DNA of 64,000 nucleotides. Origin: Amycolatopsis sp. CA-128772 (GTDB taxonomy: Bacteria; Actinomycetota; Actinomycetes; Mycobacteriales; Pseudonocardiaceae). The DNA is taken from NCBI RefSeq assembly GCF_002904295.1, contig NZ_PPHG01000097.1, forward strand, positions 227,191 to 291,190, given 5' to 3'. A program made the translations under genes and the position numbers. This document shows, one piece after another, positions 57,257-64,000 of the stretch. The notes under the pieces were generated by a model. That model searched no databases. It was not told where the DNA came from and saw only the letters and a program-made list of their open reading frames with translations. How positions within the stretch are numbered: position 1 is the first letter of the stretch; every line of letters begins with the position of its first letter.

Positions 57257-57730
57257 TCAGCCGACGTCGAGGCCGCCGCCGTAAAGGCGGTCCACCCGGA
57301 GCGTGATGACCACGCGGCGGTCCTCGACCATGTTCCGCAGGAACGCGGCCTCGTCCTCCGGGTCGCCGAACGGGGCCTGCATGGCCAGCAGGGCGCGGCC
57401 GGTCTCGTCCCCGGGCACCGCACTGACCGGTGACACCTCCGCGGTACCCTCGGCGACCCCGAACGCCAGGTGGTCGTCGCTGCTGACGTAGAGCGAAGCA
57501 CGCGGATCGCGCGCGAGCTGACGCACCTTCGCCCGCCCCGCCGTGGACCCGATCCGCACCACGTGCTCGTCCGGATCCCAGGCGTACGCGACGGTCGACA
57601 GGTGCGGGTGCCCCGCGCGGTTGACGGTCGCCAGCGCGCCCAGCGAATGCTCGCCGAGCAACCGGCTGACGGCGTCCGAAGTGGGCTGGGCCGGCCCGGG
57701 ACCGCGGCCCGGCTCGTAAACGGTGGTCAC
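57257..57730 (-). CDS. Pyridoxamine-5'-phosphate-oxidase-like FMN/F420-binding protein
   Basis: This 157-residue protein starts with GTG. It shows the split-barrel pattern of the PPOX-class family: LLGEHSLGALATVNRAGHPHLSTVAY, RIGSTAGRAKVRQLARDPRASLYV and a C-terminal FLRNMVEDRRVVITLRVDRLYG. Actinobacterial members of this size commonly bind FMN, F420 or haem-derived cofactors and reduce small molecules. The cofactor cannot be read with certainty. Its stop is 5 bases from the 30-bp repeat array. The next gene on the same strand ends 82 bases upstream of it. Confidence 0.8.
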   Translation of the reverse strand: MTTVYEPGRGPGPAQPTSDAVSRLLGEHSLGALATVNRAGHPHLSTVAYAWDPDEHVVRIGSTAGRAKVRQLARDPRASLYVSSDDHLAFGVAEGTAEVSPVSAVPGDETGRALLAMQAPFGDPEDEAAFLRNMVEDRRVVITLRVDRLYGGGLDVG

Positions 57731-57811
57731 CCGGTGATCATCGGGGATCGGCGGAACCCGCGGAAGAAGGCACTTTCGTGTTCCCCGGGCACATCGGGGT
57801 AACGCAGCAGG

Positions 57812-58084
57812 TCAGGGGCTGTAGTTGCCGTGCACCACGCCGCCCGTCGCCGGGCCGCGGGTGGCCGGGAGGTTCGAGCCGTCGACGCAGCCGCCGACCA
57901 GCTCGACGTGGCTGTCGTGGCGGATGTACTGGGCCGGGGCGCCGCAGGAGGCGCTGTCCACGGTGAAGAACGCCGCTCCGGTGAGCGCGGCCGCCGAAGC
58001 CACCCCGATCACCAGCGGGAGCAGGCCGGCGGAGCGGGTGGCGCGAGCCCGTCGGGCCGTTTTCGCGTCGTTCCCCGGTGCCAT
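57812..58084 (-). CDS. Small single-pass exported or membrane protein
   Basis: The ATG at 58084 follows AAGGAG. The 90-residue product has a basic cytoplasmic start (KTARRARATRSAG), one hydrophobic helix (about 21-41) and a 45-residue extracytoplasmic part with two cysteines (SCGAPAQY, VGGCVDG) likely to form a disulfide. I do not recognise the family. It diverges from ilvA, with 95 bases between. Confidence 0.62.
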   Translation of the reverse strand: MAPGNDAKTARRARATRSAGLLPLVIGVASAAALTGAAFFTVDSASCGAPAQYIRHDSHVELVGGCVDGSNLPATRGPATGGVVHGNYSP

Positions 58085-58179
58085 GGTTGCTCCTTGTTTA
58101 CCGCGTGTTGACGCGTCCCAGGGTACCCGGCTCGCGGTCCGGTCAACCTGTGGAGTTCCTGAGTGGCATAGTCCGGCCC

Positions 58180-59382
58180 ATGGAACTCGTCACCCTCGAG
58201 CGGATCCAGGCCGCCCGGGAACTCCTCAAAGGAGTGACCCGGGTGACGCCGATGGAGCACGCGCGCGACCTGCGCCGGCTCCACGGCGGTCCGGTGCACC
58301 TGAAGTGCGAAAACCTGCAGCGGACGGGGTCGTTCAAGATCCGCGGCGCCTACACCCGCATCCACGGCCTGACCGAGGCCGAACGCGAGCGGGGCGTCGT
58401 CGCGGCCAGTGCCGGCAACCACGCGCAGGGCGTCGCGCTGGCGTCGTCGCTGCTCGGTGCCAAGTCCACCGTCTTCATGCCGCAGCGGGCCCCGCTGCCC
58501 AAGCTGGCCGCCACCCGCGGTTACGGTGCCGACGTCCATCTACACGGCGCTCTCCTCGAGGAGACGCTTCGGGCCGCGATCGAGTTCGGCGAGCAGACCG
58601 GCGCCGTCTTCATCCACCCCTTCGACCACCCGGACGTCATCGCCGGGCAGGGTACGGTCGGTCTCGAGATCCTCGAGCAGGTGCCGGGGGTGAAGACGAT
58701 CCTGGTCGCCACCGGCGGCGGCGGGCTGGTCGGCGGGGTCGCGTCGGCGGTGAAGGCGCTGCGCCCGGACGTCCGCGTCGTCGGCGTCCAGGCCGAGGAG
58801 GCCGCGGCGTACCCACCGTCGCTGGCCGCGGGCGCGCCGGTGCGGCTGAGCTCCACCTCGACCATGGCCGACGGCATCGCCGTCGGCGAACCCGGCCTGG
58901 TCAGCTTCGCCCACGTCGAGTCCCTGGTCGACGACGTCGTCACGGTGACCGAACAGTTCCTGTCCCGGGCCGTGCTGCTCTGCCTGGAGCGCCGGAAGCT
59001 GGTGGTCGAGCCGGCCGGCGCGGCGACGGTCGCCGCGCTCCTGCAGCACCCCGGCGTGTTCGAGCCGCCGGTCGTGGCCGTCCTCTCGGGCGGCAACGTC
59101 GACCCGGTGCTGCTGCTGCAGATCATTCAGCACGGCATGACCGCGGGCGGCCGCTACCTGCGGCTGCACCTGCGGGTCCCGGACCGCCCCGGCTCGCTGG
59201 TCGGCGTGCTGTCGTGCGTCAGCGAGCTGGGCGCGAACGTCCTCGACGTCGAGCACTCCCGCATCTCCGGCAGCCTCGACCTCGGCGAGGCCGACATCGT
59301 GCTGGCGCTGGAGACCCGCGGCCTGGAGCACTGCAAGGAAGTCGAAGTCGCCTTGACGAACGCGGGCTACACCGTCGTCTAA
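58180..59382 (+). CDS. ilvA: Threonine ammonia-lyase with C-terminal ACT domain
   Basis: I use the ATG at 58180 (MELVTLERIQAARELL). The 400-residue enzyme has the fold II PLP domain with Lys53 in RTGSFKIRGA, the Asn of SAGNHAQGVA and the phosphate-binding glycine loop ATGGGGLVGG. A single ACT domain ends it (LRVPDRPGSLVGVLSCVSELGANVLDVEH). It deaminates threonine to 2-oxobutanoate and ammonia. The short one-ACT type may be the catabolic or a less isoleucine-sensitive form. It stands alone, followed by tandem hairpins. Confidence 0.9.
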   Translation: MELVTLERIQAARELLKGVTRVTPMEHARDLRRLHGGPVHLKCENLQRTGSFKIRGAYTRIHGLTEAERERGVVAASAGNHAQGVALASSLLGAKSTVFMPQRAPLPKLAATRGYGADVHLHGALLEETLRAAIEFGEQTGAVFIHPFDHPDVIAGQGTVGLEILEQVPGVKTILVATGGGGLVGGVASAVKALRPDVRVVGVQAEEAAAYPPSLAAGAPVRLSSTSTMADGIAVGEPGLVSFAHVESLVDDVVTVTEQFLSRAVLLCLERRKLVVEPAGAATVAALLQHPGVFEPPVVAVLSGGNVDPVLLLQIIQHGMTAGGRYLRLHLRVPDRPGSLVGVLSCVSELGANVLDVEHSRISGSLDLGEADIVLALETRGLEHCKEVEVALTNAGYTVV

Positions 59383-59391
59383 CCCGTCCTT

Positions 59392-59435
59392 CGGGGGTCC
59401 GGGTGGCGGAGCCCCCGGCTCGGGGCGAAGCCCCG
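59392..59435. terminator. Tandem hairpins between ilvA and the immunity-like gene
   Basis: Two stems, CGGGGG/CCCCCG (59392-59397 with 59412-59417) and CGGGGC-GAA-GCCCCG (59421-59435), lie between convergent stops at 59382 and 59439. Confidence 0.75.
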
Positions 59436-59438
59436 ATG

Positions 59439-60260
59439 TCACTGAGCGCTGGTGATGGCGGCGAGGGCCAGGTCCTTGGCGGCCTCGGTGACCTCGGCCG
59501 GCGCGGCGAACCGCCGGGCACGGAGGTGGGCGACCAGTTCCGGGTCCGGCGGCACGTCGTGTTCCCGCAGGTAGTACGCGACCGCGCCGGGCCACGCCCA
59601 GACACCGTCCGTGCGGAAGTTCATCGGCACGGCGTCGACGCGGCCGGGGTCGAACGCGTCAGGGCCGTTGCTGCGGGACGCCAGGATGACCGGGGCCGCG
59701 TCCAGGTAGGCGAGCACCGGCTCGAGCTCGGCCGGGGGCAACGGCGGCCGCCGGACGAGCGGGCGGCCCGCCGCGTCGATGCCGTCGTGGATGCGCGGGG
59801 TCCGGATACCGTCCGCCGGCGCCGGGCCCGCGGCGCGCCGGCGCAGCCACTCCGGGACGTGCTGCTCGGCGCGCGGGAAGGCGCGCAGCTCGTCCTGGAA
59901 GCCGATCGGCGGTGGCGTGCGCCGCCACTGCGGTTCCCGGTCGGCCACGAAGTCGGCGCCGACGCCCTGGCTCGCGTCCACGGTCAGCGTCGCGGCCAGC
60001 CACGTCCCGAGCCCCGGCCGGTACATGCCCGCGCGCAGCGTTCCCAGCAGCTGCAGCAGCTCCGCGGGCGGCGGGACCGCGCGGGGCACGCCGTCCGGCC
60101 CCGTGACGACGACGTCGGCCTCGATGTGCCGGCCGACCGCCCGGTAGTCGGCCCGGACCTGCCGCCAGGTGCCGGGCGGCGCCATCGACGCCAGCCCGTG
60201 CCCGATCCGGTTGACGAGCTGCTGCTGGTCCGGGCTCAGCGGCACCGGGGGTGTGGTCAT
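59439..60260 (-). CDS. YezG/DUF600-like putative immunity protein
   Basis: The protein is 273 residues. The first about 140 residues resemble one DUF600/YezG module: IGHGLASMAPPGTWRQVRAD at the front, a PPPAELLQLLGTLRAGMY helix, then a GTWLAATLTV strand. The same pattern occurs twice in the next gene. B. subtilis YezG is the antidote of the nuclease toxin YeeF, which fits the endonuclease toxin two genes upstream. The second half (from about residue 150) shows no family I know. Its start is 3 bases from the stop of the upstream gene, so they are one operon. Immunity is inferred. Confidence 0.62.
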   Translation of the reverse strand: MTTPPVPLSPDQQQLVNRIGHGLASMAPPGTWRQVRADYRAVGRHIEADVVVTGPDGVPRAVPPPAELLQLLGTLRAGMYRPGLGTWLAATLTVDASQGVGADFVADREPQWRRTPPPIGFQDELRAFPRAEQHVPEWLRRRAAGPAPADGIRTPRIHDGIDAAGRPLVRRPPLPPAELEPVLAYLDAAPVILASRSNGPDAFDPGRVDAVPMNFRTDGVWAWPGAVAYYLREHDVPPDPELVAHLRARRFAAPAEVTEAAKDLALAAITSAQ

Positions 60261-60263
60261 GGC

Positions 60264-61832
60264 TCAGCCCTGCTCCGGCGCCGGCGGTTGCGTGGTCGCC
60301 TGCGGGACCTCCTCGGCGGCGCCGTCGGCCAGCAGGTCGGCCAGCGACCGCTCCAGCACGTAGGCGGTGCCGCCCCCGGGCTGGTCGTACCAGGCGATGA
60401 CGGTGCCGGTGACGGCCCGCACCGGCCGGCGCAGGCGGTACACGTGGTACGCCCACTCGCGGACCTCGTCGGGTTCCGAACGGTGGGGCCATTCGGTCCG
60501 GGCGACGTACGCGGTGTTGCCGGTGGGCTCGCCGTAGCGGTCCATTTCGGTGCCCGGCGGCAGGGTGACCAGGCGTTTGCCGCCGTACATCTGCAACCCG
60601 GCGTCGCCGCCGACGGGCTGGATCGGCCAGTCCGCGGTGGGCCGCTTGGCGTCCGGCGGCAGTTCACCGCGGAACGCGGTGCGGTTCAGGTAGAGGTGCC
60701 CCACGAAGTAGCGGACGGCCGCCACCGCCGCCGGGAACGTCGCCGCGTCGAGCCGCTCGCCGCCCTGGGCCCGGAAGACCGCCCAGCCGTCGCTCTCGCG
60801 CACCAGGCACCACGCGCCGTCGGCGACCTCGCCGATGCGGTAGCGGGCCGGCGGGATCTCCAGCTCGGCCGCCGCGTCCTCGGCCGCGCGCAGGGCTTCG
60901 TTCGTCGCGGTTTCCGGATCGGGGGAGTCGGCCGGCGCCGCCGCGGCGCCGGTGAACTCGGCCAGCCAGCCCGGCAGCGCCTCGCCGGTCCGCGGGAACT
61001 GTGCCAGCTCGCGGGCGAACTCGGCCACCGGCCGGGGGCCGTCCCACGCCGGCTCGTCGTCCCAGGTGTAGGTGTACTCGACGCTCGAATTGAGCGCGAC
61101 GTGCGCGACGACCTGGAACCAGGTGCCGCGGCCGTCGTGGTACATCGCGGCCCGCAGCTCGGCCAGCAGCTCGGCGACCTCTCGCGGCGGCTCCCACAGG
61201 AACAGGCCGCCGTCGGTGGCCCGGCGGACCATCACCGGCAGCTCGGTGTACCCGCCGATGGCCCGGTAGGTCAGCATCACCTGCGTCCAGTCCGGCGGCA
61301 CCGACAGGACGATGACGTTCGCGATCTGGTCCCAGTACCAGTTCTGCTCCGGCGGAGCCAGCGGCGGCCGCGGCCGCGCGACCGGGACGTCCTCGGGCAC
61401 CGGGTGGCCGGCTTCGGCGAGCCGCGCGCGCAGCCACGGCTGGATGCGCTCGGGGTCGCGCGGGTAGGCGGCGAGGTCGCGCACCCAGCCCGCCGGGTCG
61501 ATCGACGGCGCCCAGTGCGGGTCCCAGTCCAGGTTGAACAGCGTCTGGATGCGCCCGGGCGGGTCGATCAGGTACCGCATCGAGAACCACGTGCCCTCGC
61601 CCGGCACGTAGTACGCGTCGCGCATGCGGCGCACCGCGGGGACGACCCGCTCCGGCACCGCGACCGGGACCTGGCTGCCGTCGGCCAGCAGCACGGTGAG
61701 CACGAAGTCCTGGACGTCGACGTTGACCCGGCTCACCAGGTCGATCCGCCGCCATCCCGCGGGCGCGACGTCGACGAGGGCGTTGCCCACTTCGTGCGAC
61801 TGCTCCCGCCACTGCGAGGCGTCACGAGGCAT
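60264..61832 (-). CDS. Fusion: two YezG/DUF600-like domains plus TNT NADase-like domain
   Basis: The 522-residue protein has two related modules (about residues 10-140 and 165-292), each with P-x-x-W near the start and a GTWF strand (GTWFSMRYLIDP; GTWFQVVAHVAL). A linker domain at about 320-390 (YRIGEVADGAWCLVRESDGW) follows. The C-terminal segment (about 410-500) resembles the TNT domain of tuberculosis necrotising toxin: LPPGTEMDRYGEPTGN, AYHVYRLRRPV and the IAWYDQPGGGTAY motif, with Arg432 and Gln484 at the conserved sites. TNT enzymes destroy NAD+. Joining immunity-like modules to a toxin-like domain is odd. No signal peptide is seen. Confidence 0.65.
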   Translation of the reverse strand: MPRDASQWREQSHEVGNALVDVAPAGWRRIDLVSRVNVDVQDFVLTVLLADGSQVPVAVPERVVPAVRRMRDAYYVPGEGTWFSMRYLIDPPGRIQTLFNLDWDPHWAPSIDPAGWVRDLAAYPRDPERIQPWLRARLAEAGHPVPEDVPVARPRPPLAPPEQNWYWDQIANVIVLSVPPDWTQVMLTYRAIGGYTELPVMVRRATDGGLFLWEPPREVAELLAELRAAMYHDGRGTWFQVVAHVALNSSVEYTYTWDDEPAWDGPRPVAEFARELAQFPRTGEALPGWLAEFTGAAAAPADSPDPETATNEALRAAEDAAAELEIPPARYRIGEVADGAWCLVRESDGWAVFRAQGGERLDAATFPAAVAAVRYFVGHLYLNRTAFRGELPPDAKRPTADWPIQPVGGDAGLQMYGGKRLVTLPPGTEMDRYGEPTGNTAYVARTEWPHRSEPDEVREWAYHVYRLRRPVRAVTGTVIAWYDQPGGGTAYVLERSLADLLADGAAEEVPQATTQPPAPEQG

Positions 61833-61868
61833 GTGTGCCGGTCCTTTCTGGTGCCGCGGCCGGGCGCA

Positions 61869-64000
61869 TCACGGCGCTCCCGCCGGGGTGTTGGTGAAGC
61901 TGCGCAGGTGGACGCTCCGGACGCCGGCGGCGTCCACTTCGACCCACCGTACTTGGATGGTGTGCGGCACCAGATCGCCGTCGTTGCGCAGCGGGAACAC
62001 GTCGATCCCGTCGATCCCGCCGCCCTTCCGGAGGTGCTCGGCGAGGTCGGATTCGAACGCGTACCAGTGGTCGGGCCCGGCCTGGTTCGGCCAGCCCTGG
62101 TTCTGCGGCCGCCACTGGGACATCATGTTGACCAGCTCGCCGGGGCCGCGGAACTGGTTGCCGGCGATGTGCCCGCCGTCGTAGAGCCCCATGCCCGCGC
62201 CCAGCCGGCCCGACTGGCCCTGTGACGTGCCGTCCCGCCGCAGGAACTCGTGCTCGGGCGCGAGTTCCGGGTTGGCCGAGTGGCCGTGCACGGTCTGGGC
62301 CGGTCCGCCGGTGATCTCGGGGCCGGTCTGATAGGTGAAGCGCCCCTCGTCCACGTGGTAGACCATGTTCGGCGCCGGGTTGTTCAGGTCCGGGTGGTGC
62401 GGCCGGAAGGTCTCGACTACCGCGACCCGGCCGTGTTCGTCGGTCCAGTACACCGACCGCGCCTGGTCGATCACCTTGTCGCCGTCGCGGTATTCGCTGT
62501 GGACGACGTACTTCGAGTTCGGCTCGAGCTTCGGGCTGCCGTCGGGGTTCTTCGGCTGTGCGTCTAAAAAGGACTTTCCCTTGGGCAGGTCGACGTCGTG
62601 TTGCGTGGCGCCGCGGAACCGGTCCGGGTCCCGGACCCCGGCCGGCACCTCCGCGTTCGGATCGATGCCCTGGCGCAGGTGCACCTCGGCGCCGGGCGGG
62701 ACGAGCCGCGGGTTGTCGATGCCCTTCCAGTCCGGGTTGGTCCGCGCGATCCGGCCCGAATCGACCTCCGCCCACCGGACGTGCCCGTCGGCGTCGGTGT
62801 AGAAGGTGCCGCGGTGGACGCCCTTCGTGTCGATGACCTCGTACTTGGTGTGCGGGTCGTAGGGACCGCCCTCGGCGAAGGACTTCTTCGGGCCGGGCGC
62901 GCGCGGGTCGTCGGCGTCGATCCGGACGGGGTCGCCCTCGAAGTCCGGCCGGTGGTACTGCACCGACGGGTGCGGCACGCCGTCGGCGTCGGTGTGGAAC
63001 GTCTGGTGGTGGCCGTCGATCTCGACCCGGTAGGTGGTGTCCGGGTGCGGGTGCACGACGTCGGGGTTCGGGTGGTAGTCCGGGTTCGCCCGGAACGCGG
63101 GATCCGCCTGGCCGGTGGGGATCCGCGGCGGCACGTTCGGATGCGACGCGTCGATGTGCGTGACCCGGCCGGTGCCGTCGGTGTGGTAGGTGCCGCGCGG
63201 GTGCCCGTCGGCGTCGACCACCTGGTAGGACCGGTGGGGCTGCAACGGCTGGTCGCCGGGGAAGGGCTCCCCGGCGTGCGGCGGCCGCGGCGCGTCGGGG
63301 TGCGCGCTGCCCGGCCCGACCGGCACGTGCTCGCCCCCCGTCGGGGTGAAGTCCGTGCTGTGCTGCGGGTTCCGCCGCACCTCGGCCTGCCGCTGCGGAT
63401 CGGTGAGATCGTGTTCCTGCTGCCGCGACAGCGGGTTCCGGTCCTCCGGCACGTGCCGCGGCGGCGCGTCGGGGTCGACGTCCGGCGCGGGGGCGTGGCG
63501 CTGACGCGTGTCGTCGTCCCCGCGGTGCCGCGCGCTGTCGGCGTCGACGGAGTGCGGATCGTGGTGCCGGGTATCGGGCGCGAACCCACTGTCCCCGGCG
63601 GCGTGCGTGCTGCCGTCGGGGTGGTGGACGCTCCACTCCCCGTCCGGCGGGATCCGCGGCCGCATCCGCCCATCGGGCCCGATTTCGTAGTCGGACGAGA
63701 AGACCCGCCCGTGCGAGTCGGTCCACGCGGGCTTGCTGGGCGCGAGCACTTCGGTGTCGAGTTCTCGGGAGAGCCGGTGCGCGAAGTCGTTCGAGCTGGC
63801 ATCGCACCCGATCAGCCGGACGGGCCGCCCGTCGTAGTCCCCGTTGCGCCGCAGCACATCGGCGAACTCTTCGGGCGTGTAGAGCCGATCACCGATCCGC
63901 GCGTGCCCATCGGGCGTGACGTGCACGTCGACGGTGTAGCGCCCATCCGGATCGGGCCGCACCCGGTGCGGCAGATCGCCCATGTCCGGATCACCGGCGT
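61869..64000 (-). CDS. Polymorphic toxin with C-terminal DNA/RNA endonuclease (5' partial)
   Basis: The frame is open to the right edge, so the N-terminal trafficking region is missing; an internal ATG is at 63983. At the visible start a domain reads RPVRLIGCDASSNDFAHRLSR, of a type seen in actinobacterial toxins. Then come about four tandem modules with RGTYHTD- or RGTFYTDADG-like cores. The C-terminus matches the Endonuclea_NS_2 nuclease: DGGHIAGNQFRGPGELVNMMSQ. B. subtilis YeeF has this nuclease type and is neutralised by YezG, a relative of the two downstream genes. A TTA codon (62565-62567) lies in an AT-richer patch. Secretion, perhaps type VII, is inferred. Confidence 0.75.
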   Translation of the reverse strand, partial: AGDPDMGDLPHRVRPDPDGRYTVDVHVTPDGHARIGDRLYTPEEFADVLRRNGDYDGRPVRLIGCDASSNDFAHRLSRELDTEVLAPSKPAWTDSHGRVFSSDYEIGPDGRMRPRIPPDGEWSVHHPDGSTHAAGDSGFAPDTRHHDPHSVDADSARHRGDDDTRQRHAPAPDVDPDAPPRHVPEDRNPLSRQQEHDLTDPQRQAEVRRNPQHSTDFTPTGGEHVPVGPGSAHPDAPRPPHAGEPFPGDQPLQPHRSYQVVDADGHPRGTYHTDGTGRVTHIDASHPNVPPRIPTGQADPAFRANPDYHPNPDVVHPHPDTTYRVEIDGHHQTFHTDADGVPHPSVQYHRPDFEGDPVRIDADDPRAPGPKKSFAEGGPYDPHTKYEVIDTKGVHRGTFYTDADGHVRWAEVDSGRIARTNPDWKGIDNPRLVPPGAEVHLRQGIDPNAEVPAGVRDPDRFRGATQHDVDLPKGKSFLDAQPKNPDGSPKLEPNSKYVVHSEYRDGDKVIDQARSVYWTDEHGRVAVVETFRPHHPDLNNPAPNMVYHVDEGRFTYQTGPEITGGPAQTVHGHSANPELAPEHEFLRRDGTSQGQSGRLGAGMGLYDGGHIAGNQFRGPGELVNMMSQWRPQNQGWPNQAGPDHWYAFESDLAEHLRKGGGIDGIDVFPLRNDGDLVPHTIQVRWVEVDAAGVRSVHLRSFTNTPAGAP

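Overview
The window is high-GC actinomycete DNA, most likely a chromosome segment of a Pseudonocardiaceae member such as Amycolatopsis. The reasons are dense short-spaced genes, many GTG and some TTG starts, GTGA/ATGA overlaps, very few TTA codons, SARP/AfsR-type giant regulators, WXG100 proteins, class F sortase and thioester surface proteins, and Streptomyces-like CebR and DasR operator sequences. No rRNA, tRNA, insertion sequence, phage or CRISPR array was seen.

Layout. 1-3.05 kb: end of a cluster for an exported, redox-processed product (MauE-like membrane protein, TlpA-like thioredoxin, ABC exporter, small S26 peptidase); its 5' part lies off the left edge. 3.1-10.5 kb: regulators and stress genes (XRE/MmyB-like, MarR with three palindromic operators facing a quinone-oxidoreductase-like gene, cupin and DUF998 genes facing a large LuxR ATPase, an orphan histidine kinase). 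10.6-18.8 kb: polymer-degradation block with a CBM2-GH5 cellulase under a CebR box, a serine hydrolase, a sortase-anchored thioester protein, an AraC regulator, a secreted intradiol dioxygenase fused to CBM5/12, a lone type II thioesterase, and a triple-CBM GH19 chitinase behind a DasR-type dre and a CRP-like site. 19-25.2 kb: small regulators, an Lrp/MFS divergent pair, an aldo/keto reductase and a lipoprotein GH3 (NagZ-like). 25.3-30.3 kb: five-gene LuxR / sugar ABC importer / GH1 beta-glucosidase operon with no ATPase gene. 30.2-38.8 kb: two giant SARP-type regulators, a translationally coupled WXG100 pair and a LuxR protein paralogous to the one at 25.3 kb. 38.9-48.8 kb: amidase, DivIVA-like protein, two-domain reductase, class F sortase with its SpaA/thioester partner, Bax-inhibitor-1 homologue, LppU-like protein and a broken YeeE/YedE gene. 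48.9-59.4 kb: thiolase, pentapeptide protein and sulfur amino-acid genes (cbs, metB, ilvA). 59.4-64 kb: polymorphic-toxin locus with an endonuclease toxin (open at the right edge), a protein joining two YezG/DUF600-like domains to a TNT NADase-like domain, and a further YezG-like protein.

How the genes connect. The cellulase, beta-glucosidase importer operon, chitinase, NagZ-like enzyme and aryl-ring dioxygenase form a coherent plant- and chitin-polymer saprotroph programme. The WXG100 pair and the right-edge toxin suggest type VII-dependent antagonism, although no secretion machinery is in view. The most unusual items are the immunity-like/TNT fusion, a leader with competing hairpins and a small ORF before cbs, and non-coding repeat families (a 30-bp iterated element at two gene ends, and a 40-bp motif at two sites).
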